Assembly (NCBI GenBank): GCA_003537695.1 | Contig: DPRC01000069.1 | Location: 1 to 5,257, forward strand | Origin: Polaribacter sp. | GTDB lineage: Bacteria; Bacteroidota; Bacteroidia; Flavobacteriales; Flavobacteriaceae | DNA: 5,257 nt | Direction of reading: 5' to 3' | In this document: in pieces, positions 1-5,257 of the stretch | Layout: every line of letters begins with the position of its first letter | Position numbering within the stretch: position 1 is the first letter of the stretch | The notes under the pieces: model-generated | The model's input: only the letters and a program-made list of their open reading frames with translations | What the model was told of the DNA's origin: nothing | Database searches by the model: none | Program-made: the position numbers and the translations under genes

Positions 1-1144
1 CTGTCAACTGTAATGTATCCTCTAGATTCCGAATCAAGTTGAGGTCTGCTGGATCCTCAGTAAAAAGCCCAAGTTTCGCTCGCATCATGTTCAGAGATTT
101 GCTCTCAAAATCAATTTTATACTGATGCAATACGGCTTCTAAAGGAGCTACCTCCTCAATAATAGGGTACAAGGCATTTGCAAGCTGGTACAAATTCCAC
201 AACCCAATATTTGGTTGATTTCCGTACCTGTAGCGTTTATGTTGGTTGTCTGTTGTGTTGGGAGTCCACCCAAAATCAAAGCCTTCTAACCAGCCATACG
301 GTCCAAAATCGATTGTCAATCCTAAGATAGACATGTTGTCTGTGTTCATTACGCCGTGCACAAAACCAACGCGTTGCCAATGAATAATCATTTCTAAAGT
401 ACGTTCGGTAACTTCTTTAAAAAACTGAATATAGTTCTCTTTTGAAGCTTCGCCAAGCTGCGGAAAATGATGTTTTATAGTGTAATCTACAAGTCCTTTT
501 AAGTTTTTAGTATCTCCTCTAGCTGTAAAAATTTCAAAACTTCCAAAGCGTAAAAAAGACGGCGCTACTCTAGAGACAATGGCTCCTTTTTCATAAGCTG
601 GATGTCCATCATAGAGCATATCACGCAACACAGCATCCCCCGATAAACTTAAAGACAATGCGCGTGTTGTTGGAACTCCTAAATGAAACATGGCTTCACT
701 GCACAGGTATTCTCTAACGGAAGACCGCAGTACAGCAAGGCCATCTGCAGTTCTAGAATAGGGAGTTTCACCGGCACCTTTTAGCTGTACTTTCCAGTTT
801 TTATCTTGATGTTCAACTTCAAATAAATTAATTGCACGTCCATCTCCTAATTGTCCTGCCCAATTTCCAAACTGGTGTCCTGCATAGCACATGGCATAGG
901 GTTTTGTATTTGGGTAGATTTGGTTTCCAGTAACCATATCTTGAAAGAATTCTGAGGTGGTCTCTTTTGCCGAGATGGACAACTCAGTAGCCATTTCTAG
1001 TGAAACATGGAGTACTTTGGGATTGGCAGTTTTCTTTGGAAGAACATAGGAATAGGCTGCATTTTCTACCTGTCTTCTCGTGTTTTCTGCTACAGGGTCT
1101 GCAGGATTTTCTTCTGTAAATTTATTTTTTATGGATAGCTTCAA
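1..1144 (-). CDS. selO: SelO/YdiU-family protein adenylyltransferase, C-terminus beyond the window
   Basis: SelO enzymes have a pseudokinase fold that binds ATP in a flipped orientation and transfers AMP to Ser, Thr or Tyr of target proteins; they are linked to redox homeostasis. I translated 381 uninterrupted codons by hand. Visible motifs are PADPVAENTRRQV near residues 14-26, AGHQFGNWAGQLGDGRA (88-104), QLKGAGETPYSR (120-131, with the likely nucleotide-contacting Lys122), SRVAPSFLRFG (191-201, Arg192 and Arg199), and HGVMNTDNMSI (263-273) followed by Asp279. By analogy with characterised SelO, Asp269 would be the base and Asn270 and Asp279 the metal ligands. The family is usually about 480-520 residues, so roughly the last quarter lies off the edge, including the C-terminal site that is selenocysteine in eukaryotes. 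The start chosen is TTG at 1144-1142. An in-frame TAA lies eight codons upstream, and the first ATG (Met51) would remove conserved sequence. The gene follows msrA on the same strand after 139 bp with no clear terminator, so co-transcription is possible. Family assignment is firm; the start is inferred. Confidence 0.93.
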   Translation of the reverse strand, partial: MKLSIKNKFTEENPADPVAENTRRQVENAAYSYVLPKKTANPKVLHVSLEMATELSISAKETTSEFFQDMVTGNQIYPNTKPYAMCYAGHQFGNWAGQLGDGRAINLFEVEHQDKNWKVQLKGAGETPYSRTADGLAVLRSSVREYLCSEAMFHLGVPTTRALSLSLSGDAVLRDMLYDGHPAYEKGAIVSRVAPSFLRFGSFEIFTARGDTKNLKGLVDYTIKHHFPQLGEASKENYIQFFKEVTERTLEMIIHWQRVGFVHGVMNTDNMSILGLTIDFGPYGWLEGFDFGWTPNTTDNQHKRYRYGNQPNIGLWNLYQLANALYPIIEEVAPLEAVLHQYKIDFESKSLNMMRAKLGLFTEDPADLNLIRNLEDTLQLT

Positions 1145-1283
1145 TAGATCGTTTTTTAGGAGTTAAAGATGTCTTTGCTTTTTGCAGTAGCATCCCATGT
1201 CTGAAAATCGAATTCAATTAATATTATTGCGGTGTGCAGTCTGACTTTTTTTAGAAGCGCTCAACGGTATACACAGCATGCTC

Positions 1284-1820
1284 TTATTTTAATTTATCTG
1301 CATGTAACTGTCGCAATTTTGCCAATTTAGGCTCAATTACGTAGGTGCAATATCCTTGTCCGTTATTATTCTTATAGAAATCTTGGTGCTCTTGTGTTGC
1401 TTTGTAAAAAACGGGTGCTGCACTTATTTCTGTTACGATTTTGCCTTCATAATAGCCTTGAATTTGCTGCACTACTTCTTTTGAAATTCGTTCTTGTATT
1501 TCATTGTGGTGGTATATGACAGATCGGTATTGCGTTCCCCTATCTGCGCCTTGTTGATTTAAAGTTGTAGGATCATGGGTAGTCATAAAAATAACTAAAA
1601 TATCTTCATAGGATATAATGCGTTCGTCATACGTAACTTCAATGACTTCTGCGTGGCCTGTTAAGCCCGAGCATATTTCTCGATACGTGGGTTCTCCGGG
1701 AACATTTCCACCCGCATATCCAGAAATCACTTTTTCTATTCCTTTCACTTCTTGGAATACTGCTTCTGTGCACCAAAAACAGCCACCACCAACGGTGGCA
1801 ATTTGTAAATTTTTATTCAT
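1284..1820 (-). CDS. msrA: Peptide-methionine (S)-S-oxide reductase MsrA
   Basis: MsrA reduces the S-epimer of methionine sulfoxide, free or in proteins, back to methionine, with electrons normally supplied by thioredoxin. The 178-residue product has the hallmark GGCFWC motif, with catalytic Cys14 followed by Phe15 and Trp16 of the substrate pocket. GHAE (55-58, Glu58) and GADRGTQYRS (91-100, Asp93 and Tyr98) match the residues that bind and protonate the sulfoxide in characterised MsrA. Cys158 in GQGYCTYVIEPK is in the usual position of the resolving cysteine; Cys17 and Cys50 are additional. No signal peptide is visible, so it should be cytoplasmic. Length is that of a complete single-domain MsrA. 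The ATG at 1820-1818 lies one base after the msrB stop, which strongly suggests one transcript and probable translational coupling. selO follows on the same strand. Nothing looks broken. Confidence 0.97.
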   Translation of the reverse strand: MNKNLQIATVGGGCFWCTEAVFQEVKGIEKVISGYAGGNVPGEPTYREICSGLTGHAEVIEVTYDERIISYEDILVIFMTTHDPTTLNQQGADRGTQYRSVIYHHNEIQERISKEVVQQIQGYYEGKIVTEISAAPVFYKATQEHQDFYKNNNGQGYCTYVIEPKLAKLRQLHADKLK

Positions 1821-1821
1821 T

Positions 1822-2274
1822 TTAAGAGTTTTCCTTTTCTAATTTCATTGCTGCTGAATTTACACAATATCGCAAACCACTCGGTGCTGGTCCATCAGGA
1901 AAAATATGTCCTAAATGAGCATCACAACTGTTACACATTACTTCCACGCGCACCATGCCTAAAGAAACATCTTTGTGATATTTAATAGCATTTTCTTGAA
2001 TGGGCTGTGTAAAACTTGGCCAACCTGAACTAGAGTCAAATTTTATAGTGGAATCAAATAGTGGGGCATTGCAACAAATGCAATTGTATTGTCCTTCATC
2101 ATAAATAGCACACAAGGCTCCTGTATGTGGGCTTTCTGTTCCTTTTTGTCGGGTAACCCGATATTGTTCTGGTGATAAAATGGTTTTCCATTCTGCCTCC
2201 GGTTTTTCAACTCTTCTGTCTGGAGTTGGGTTTTTATTTGCTGTAAAACTGATAATTTCTTTCCAAGTAAGCAT
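1822..2274 (-). CDS. msrB: Peptide-methionine (R)-S-oxide reductase MsrB, zinc-binding type
   Basis: MsrB reduces the R-epimer of methionine sulfoxide in proteins and so complements MsrA encoded immediately downstream. The 150-residue product carries two CxxC pairs expected to hold structural zinc: Cys65/Cys68 (CICC) and Cys114/Cys117 (CNSC). The core motifs are KGTESPHTG (44-52), FDSSSGWPSF (79-88), HLGHIFPDGP (120-129) and GLRYCVNSAAM (133-143), in which Cys137 is the catalytic residue. The position that holds the resolving Cys in Neisseria-type MsrB, 54 residues before the catalytic one, is Ser83 here. Cys55 or Cys67 could substitute, or thioredoxin may act directly on the sulfenic acid. 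The ATG at 2274 gives the usual short N-terminus (LTWKEII); the frame stays open upstream, but there is no other in-frame ATG before a TAA. There is no signal peptide, so it should be cytoplasmic. It is the first gene of an msrB-msrA unit with a one-base gap. Confidence 0.97.
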   Translation of the reverse strand: MLTWKEIISFTANKNPTPDRRVEKPEAEWKTILSPEQYRVTRQKGTESPHTGALCAIYDEGQYNCICCNAPLFDSTIKFDSSSGWPSFTQPIQENAIKYHKDVSLGMVRVEVMCNSCDAHLGHIFPDGPAPSGLRYCVNSAAMKLEKENS

Positions 2275-2341
2275 TTTTAATTTTCTTTCTTTAGGGTTTC
2301 TACTGTTGGTGGTATTAGACGTATAAGAAGCATTAAACTTA

Positions 2342-2349
2342 CAAAATGA
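2342..2349 (-). promoter_or_regulatory. Weak candidate -7 box for msrB
   Basis: The minus strand reads TCATTTTG, one mismatch from the Bacteroidota -7 consensus TAnnTTTG. It lies about 67 bases upstream of the msrB ATG. I see no matching TTTG or TTG element at the usual distance upstream. It is the best candidate in this leader, but could easily be chance in AT-rich DNA. Confidence 0.22.
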
Positions 2350-2431
2350 GGTGTATTTTTAACTCTTTCTAAGAAAGATTAAATTTACGAAAAAATTCAA
2401 GTAAAAAGAAGGCATTGTAAACTGTTAGTTT

Positions 2432-2659
2432 TTATTTAACAGAAGCGATGCAGCGCTCTGTTACTTCTAATAAATAGGATGTAGCTTTTTGAAAATTAAA
2501 AAAAAACAGAAAAGGAGTGGGGTCTATGCACATGAGTAGCCCTTGTTTTTCTTCCTGTTCTTTTAAAGCGCCTAGAGTACCTGTGTAATAGGTCTTTCGC
2601 AGCTTCGTTGGAGTCGCTTTTAACAGCGCTTCCCAATAACAAAAGCCGCTATTATATTT
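2432..2659 (-). pseudogene. Unrecognised 75-codon open frame without ATG at its head; probable gene remnant or small gene with a non-standard start
   Basis: The minus strand is open from just after a TAG (2662-2660) to a TAA at 2434-2432, giving 75 residues that begin KYNSGFCYWEALLKATPTK and end EVTERCIASVK. The sequence reads like real protein: a charged stretch (TLGALKEQEEKQG), a hydrophobic CIDPTPFLFFFNF segment, then a helix-like tail. An open frame this long is unusual in AT-rich noncoding DNA. The only in-frame ATG is Met43, which would leave 33 residues. A different frame offers an ATG at 2667-2665 (MYRNIIAAFVIG, then a stop at 2622-2620), so one frameshift near 2620-2635 would join an N-terminal hydrophobic start to this body. 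I do not recognise the family. It sits in the 440-bp gap between der and msrB, on their strand; the rest of that gap is AT-rich and apparently noncoding. It could be a decayed gene, a small gene with an unusual start, or chance. Confidence 0.42.
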
Positions 2660-2700
2660 CTATACATCTTTAAATAGTTTTAAAAACAGCACTATGAAGG

Positions 2701-2716
2701 AAGCTTACTGAAGCTT
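2701..2716 (-). terminator. Short hairpin on the der stop codon, possible weak terminator
   Basis: Two copies of the self-complementary hexamer AAGCTT flank a four-base loop (AAGCTT-CAGT-AAGCTT on the minus strand), so the RNA can form a perfect 6-bp stem. It overlaps the last two bases of the der stop codon. A run of five U follows only after about 14 bases, so it does not have the classic terminator layout. It may contribute to ending der or protecting its 3' end, or be a coincidence of repeated HindIII-type sites. Confidence 0.28.
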
Positions 2717-4025
2717 ATTTCTGTCTAAAATAGATCGTAATGGGTACTCCAGAAAAATCGTAGAGATCTCTTAACTTATTTTCTAAAAAACGTTTGTAAG
2801 GCTCTCTTACATACTGCGGTAAATTACAGAAAAATGCAAACTGTGGTGTTAGTGTAGGCAATTGCATACAGTATTTTATTTTTACAAATTTTCCTTTTAT
2901 TGCGGGTGGTGGGTAACTTTTTATAACGTCTAACATCACGTCATTTAATTTACTCGTTGCTATTTTGAATTTTCTTCTTTCGAAAACTTCTACAGCACTT
3001 TCAATAGCTTTGTAGATACGCTGCTTGGTTAATACAGAAGTAAAGATAATAGGTACATCTGTAAAAGGTTCCACTTGCTTTCTAACCATTGCCTCAAAAT
3101 CACGCATGGTATTGGTTTCTTTTTCTACCAAATCCCATTTATTTATTAAGATGATAACTCCTTTTCTGTTTTTTTCAGCCAACCAAAAAATACTTTGATC
3201 TTGCCCTTCAAAACCACGAGTAGCATCTACTACTAAGATAATAACATCGGCATATTCTATAGAACGCACCGCACGCATTACAGAGTAGAACTCTAAATCT
3301 TCTTTTACTTTTGATTTTTTTCTAATCCCAGCAGTATCTACTAAATTAAAATCAAAGCCAAAACGATTGTATTTTGTGTCAATGGAATCTCTTGTTGTTC
3401 CTGCAATATTGGTTACAATATTTCTTTCTTTACCAATTAATGCATTGATAAAAGAAGATTTCCCTGCATTTGGTCTTCCAACTACAGCAAACCTTGGTAA
3501 CTCTTCTTTTTCTAAATCTACTGCTTCTGGAGCTGGCATTTTTTCTGCAATGACATCTAGTAAATCTCCAGTACCACTTCCGTTAATAGAAGAAATGGTA
3601 TGGTAACCGCCCAGTCCTAAATTATAAAATTCAACAGCATCTGCATCCCGCATTGCGTTGTCTACTTTGTTTACCGTAACAAAAATTGGTTTTTTTACTT
3701 TTCGTAGAATTTTTGCAACTTCAGCATCCATGGGAGTAATCCCCTCTTCAACATCTACAACAAACACAATAATATCTGCCTCTTCAATCGCTAAAGTAAC
3801 TTGCTTTCTTATTTCTTCTTCAAAAATATCATCTGAACCAATGCTGTAACCACCTGTATCTATCACAGAGAATTCTTTTCCATTCCAGTCAGATTTCCCA
3901 TAATGACGGTCTCTAGTAACCCCACTAACAGAATCTACAATCGCATCTCTTCTCTGCACCAATCTATTAAAAAGCGTCGACTTCCCTACATTTGGTCTTC
4001 CTACAATGGCAACAATACTATTCAT
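2715..4025 (-). CDS. der: Ribosome biogenesis GTPase Der (EngA), tandem G domains
   Basis: Der is an essential GTPase with two tandem G domains that acts in late assembly of the 50S ribosomal subunit. From the ATG at 4025 the product is 436 residues, the normal length. G domain 1 shows GRPNVGKS (9-16), a switch Thr37, DTGG (56-59) and NKVD (119-122). G domain 2 shows GRPNAGKS (183-190), GTTRD (209-213), DTAG (230-233) and NKWD (295-298). The region from about 353 is the KH-like domain that orients the G domains. An in-frame TTG at 4046 would add seven residues (MQKISIQ). I reject it because it lies inside the TACCTTTG promoter-like box, whereas [16 protein letters not shown] is the usual flavobacterial beginning. 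The gene lies 147 bp downstream of era on the same strand and appears to have its own promoter box, so it may be read both alone and from era. It is intact. Confidence 0.98.
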   Translation of the reverse strand: MNSIVAIVGRPNVGKSTLFNRLVQRRDAIVDSVSGVTRDRHYGKSDWNGKEFSVIDTGGYSIGSDDIFEEEIRKQVTLAIEEADIIVFVVDVEEGITPMDAEVAKILRKVKKPIFVTVNKVDNAMRDADAVEFYNLGLGGYHTISSINGSGTGDLLDVIAEKMPAPEAVDLEKEELPRFAVVGRPNAGKSSFINALIGKERNIVTNIAGTTRDSIDTKYNRFGFDFNLVDTAGIRKKSKVKEDLEFYSVMRAVRSIEYADVIILVVDATRGFEGQDQSIFWLAEKNRKGVIILINKWDLVEKETNTMRDFEAMVRKQVEPFTDVPIIFTSVLTKQRIYKAIESAVEVFERRKFKIATSKLNDVMLDVIKSYPPPAIKGKFVKIKYCMQLPTLTPQFAFFCNLPQYVREPYKRFLENKLRDLYDFSGVPITIYFRQK

Positions 4026-4043
4026 TTGAATTGAAATTTTTTG

Positions 4044-4051
4044 CAAAGGTA
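4044..4051 (-). promoter_or_regulatory. Candidate -7 box for der (TACCTTTG)
   Basis: The minus strand reads TACCTTTG followed by C, a full match to the Bacteroidota -7 consensus TAnnTTTG. It ends 18 bases before the der ATG and would give a leader of roughly a dozen bases. No good -33 TTTG is visible upstream. The same nine bases, TACCTTTGC, occur in front of era, which supports both. The position also argues that the in-frame TTG inside this box is not the der start. Confidence 0.5.
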
Positions 4052-4172
4052 CACTTTAAGCCTGTAAGAAAGAGTCTAAAAATGAAGTCTTTAAAAAACA
4101 GGAAATTGTACAGCACTTTAGCTATTTAATGCTGCTAAAAATACGGTGTAATTTTATAAAAAGTAATGGAAC

Positions 4173-5057
4173 TTATTTTTGATTGTATCCAAAACGTTTC
4201 AGCTGTATTTTGTCACTACGCCAGTTTTTATTGACCTTTACATAGAGTTCAATAAATACTTTTTTCTCAAAGAATTTTTCTAAATCTTTCCTTGCTTCTG
4301 CACCCACTCTTTTAAGGGCAGCCCCTTTATGTCCAATAATAATTCCTTTCTGTGTTTCTCTTTCTACCATAATTATAGAACGAATTCTAACAATTGTTTC
4401 TTCTTCGGTAAATTCTTCTGTTTCTACTTCTACAGAATATGGAATTTCTTTTTTGTAATGAATTAGAATTTTCTCTCTGATTTTTTCATTGACGAAAAAG
4501 CGTTCGGATTTGTCTGTTAATTGATCTTTTGGATAAAAAGCAGGTCCTTCTGGCAGCAACTCTTTTATCTTATCGAATACAGCAGGCACATTAAATTTTT
4601 CTAAGGCAGAAATTACAAAAACATCTGCATTGGGAACTTTTTGTTTCCAGTATTCAATTTTCTCCTCTACTTCATCTTGGGAAGACTTGTCAATTTTATT
4701 TAAAAGTAAAATTACAGGAATTTCACTGTGCAATATGCGGTGAAAAAAAGCTTCATTTTTCAGTTCTTTTTCTCCAACTTCTACCATGTAAATAAGGATA
4801 TCGGCATCTTCAAACGCAGATTTCACAAAATCCATCATTGAAGATTGCAGCTCATAAGCAGGTTTTATAATTCCCGGAGTATCTGAGAACACAACCTGAT
4901 AGTCCTCTTCATTGACAATTCCTAGGATGCGGTGCCGCGTTGTTTGTGCCTTCGCAGTAATGATAGATAGTTTTTCACCCACCAAAGCATTCATTAATGT
5001 TGACTTACCTACGTTAGGATTTCCTATGATATTTACAAAACCAGCTTTATGTGTCAT
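4173..5057 (-). CDS. era: GTPase Era, 16S rRNA-binding 30S assembly factor
   Basis: Era is a GTPase that binds the 3' end of 16S rRNA and checks maturation of the 30S subunit. The 294-residue product has a complete N-terminal G domain: GNPNVGKS (12-19), the switch I segment AQTTRHR (37-43), DTPG (59-62), NKID (120-123) and SAL (150-152). This is followed by a C-terminal type II KH domain. Within the KH domain the RNA-binding GxxG loop is GHKG (242-245), and the family-typical KNWRSD lies at 277-282. Length and domain order are those of a normal Era, with no truncation. The ATG at 5057 is the only sensible start, because the next Met (73) lies after the G1 and G3 motifs. A TACCTTTG box ends only four bases before this ATG, so the transcript may have almost no leader. 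der follows on the same strand; an initiator tRNA gene diverges upstream. Confidence 0.98.
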   Translation of the reverse strand: MTHKAGFVNIIGNPNVGKSTLMNALVGEKLSIITAKAQTTRHRILGIVNEEDYQVVFSDTPGIIKPAYELQSSMMDFVKSAFEDADILIYMVEVGEKELKNEAFFHRILHSEIPVILLLNKIDKSSQDEVEEKIEYWKQKVPNADVFVISALEKFNVPAVFDKIKELLPEGPAFYPKDQLTDKSERFFVNEKIREKILIHYKKEIPYSVEVETEEFTEEETIVRIRSIIMVERETQKGIIIGHKGAALKRVGAEARKDLEKFFEKKVFIELYVKVNKNWRSDKIQLKRFGYNQK

Positions 5058-5061
5058 GCGG

Positions 5062-5069
5062 CAAAGGTA
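5062..5069 (-). promoter_or_regulatory. Candidate -7 box for era (TACCTTTG), implying a leaderless or very short-leader mRNA
   Basis: The minus strand reads TACCTTTG then C, an exact fit to TAnnTTTG and identical over nine bases to the box before der. Only four bases separate it from the era ATG, so transcription from it should begin at or within a few bases of the start codon. No clear -33 TTTG is seen upstream, which lowers confidence. Confidence 0.45.
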
Positions 5070-5104
5070 ATTCCTTTTTGTAGTTGATTAGAATTTAGGG
5101 CATT

Positions 5105-5126
5105 AAAAAATATCAAAAAAATATCA
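5105..5126. repeat. 11-bp tandem A-tract duplication upstream of the tRNA promoter
   Basis: Two perfect adjacent copies of AAAAAATATCA occupy 5105-5115 and 5116-5126. The A6 tracts are spaced by 11 bases, about one helical turn, which favours intrinsic DNA bending. The repeat ends eight bases before the TTTG of the tRNA promoter. This is where an UP-like or curved-DNA activator would sit. It is also upstream of era on the other strand. The repeat is seen directly; the role is inferred. Confidence 0.6.
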
Positions 5127-5134
5127 GATAAAAG

Positions 5135-5167
5135 TTTGGTCTATTGTTTAGTTAAGTTGTATATTTG
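5135..5167 (+). promoter_or_regulatory. Bacteroidota-type promoter for the initiator tRNA (TTTG, 21 bp, TATATTTG)
   Basis: TTTG at 5135-5138 and TATATTTG at 5160-5167 (followed by C) match the -33 and -7 elements of the Bacteroidota primary sigma factor, with a 21-base spacer in the accepted range. It is the best two-part promoter in the window. Transcription should begin near 5170-5175, giving a leader of about 65 bases before the mature tRNA. It faces away from era. Confidence 0.75.
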
Positions 5168-5237
5168 CAGTCGGAAATCAAAGGTCGATTTTATGAGTCG
5201 AAAGTTCAAAGCTAAGTCTTTATTTTTGAAATTATAA

Positions 5238-5257
5238 CGCGGGATAGAGCAGTAGGT
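5238..5257 (+). tRNA. Initiator tRNA-Met(CAU), first 20 bases, truncated by the window edge
   Basis: The last 20 bases, CGCGGGATAGAGCAGTAGGT, fit a tRNA 5' end: a seven-base acceptor strand, U8, A9, the D-stem GAGC at 10-13, A14, and G18-G19 in the D-loop. Two features point to the initiator: C at position 1 (initiators have an unpaired 1-72 position) and A at position 11 of the D-stem, as in the E. coli initiator, which also begins CGCGGG. The anticodon lies outside the window, so identity rests on this 5' resemblance. It has its own promoter upstream and may be the first of several tRNA genes. Confidence 0.72.

Noticed and set aside
1122..1193. 23-codon minus-strand frame beginning MLLQKAKTSL and overlapping the selO start
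   Set aside because: It is very short, with no recognisable similarity. Joining it to selO by a frameshift gives a worse N-terminus than the TTG start.
1145..1283. Possible terminator or promoter between msrA and selO
   Set aside because: Only tiny palindromes (GCATGC, AGCGCT, AGTC-A-GACT) without a U-tract on the transcribed strand, and no TAnnTTTG box, were found.
1618..1842. Plus-strand open frame of 74 codons
   Set aside because: It lies entirely antisense to msrA and the end of msrB, which are certain; it has no motif and no promoter.
3367..3849. Two plus-strand open frames (3367-3606 and 3658-3849)
   Set aside because: Both are antisense to the well-conserved der coding sequence, with low-complexity Ser/Thr-rich translations typical of reverse-strand shadows.
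4026..4046. Seven-residue N-terminal extension of Der from a TTG codon
   Set aside because: The TTG is part of a consensus -7 promoter box, and the downstream ATG gives the usual Der N-terminus.
4111..4134. Imperfect hairpin (CAGCA / TGCTG) downstream of era, considered as a terminator
   Set aside because: The stem is only 5 bp with a 14-base loop, and the U-run on the minus strand begins over ten bases later.
5168..5237. Upstream stretch with GTTCAAA and GGTCG considered as a degenerate second tRNA
   Set aside because: No acceptor or anticodon stem can be drawn; the resemblance is limited to a few bases.

Overview
The window looks like chromosomal DNA from a member of the Bacteroidota, most likely a Flavobacteriaceae species. 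The DNA is AT-rich and Shine-Dalgarno sequences are poor. Promoter-like sites fit the Bacteroidota form TAnnTTTG, often followed by C, rather than the sigma70 form. The protein sequences (Der, Era, MsrB, SelO) have the wording typical of flavobacterial orthologues. Every protein-coding gene lies on the minus strand. The only plus-strand gene is a tRNA at the right edge.

Reading in the direction of transcription, from right to left: (1) era (4173-5057) and der (2715-4025) are two housekeeping GTPases of ribosome assembly, 147 bp apart. Each is preceded by a TACCTTTGC box. (2) A 440-bp stretch (2275-2714) lies between der and msrB. It holds a hairpin on the der stop codon, an unrecognised 75-codon open frame that lacks an ATG at its head (2432-2659, probably a gene remnant), and the msrB leader. 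(3) msrB (1822-2274) and msrA (1284-1820) are separated by one base. They form a two-gene methionine sulfoxide repair unit covering both stereoisomers. (4) After 139 bp comes selO/ydiU (1144 to beyond position 1), a pseudokinase-fold protein AMPylase. It appears to use a TTG start, and its C-terminus lies outside the window.

At the right edge the plus strand carries a well-formed promoter (TTTG, 21 bp, TATATTTGC). Upstream of it is an 11-bp tandem repeat of A-tracts. The promoter points at the first 20 bases of an initiator tRNA-Met gene (5238-5257).

Functionally, the right half concerns translation (Era for 30S, Der for 50S, and the initiator tRNA, transcribed divergently from era). The left half concerns oxidative damage and redox control (MsrB, MsrA, SelO). 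I see no mobile element, CRISPR array or clearly new multi-gene system. The points most worth checking are the orphan frame at 2432-2659, the MsrB-MsrA-SelO neighbourhood, the TTG start of selO, the corrected start of der, and the phased A-tracts in front of the tRNA promoter.
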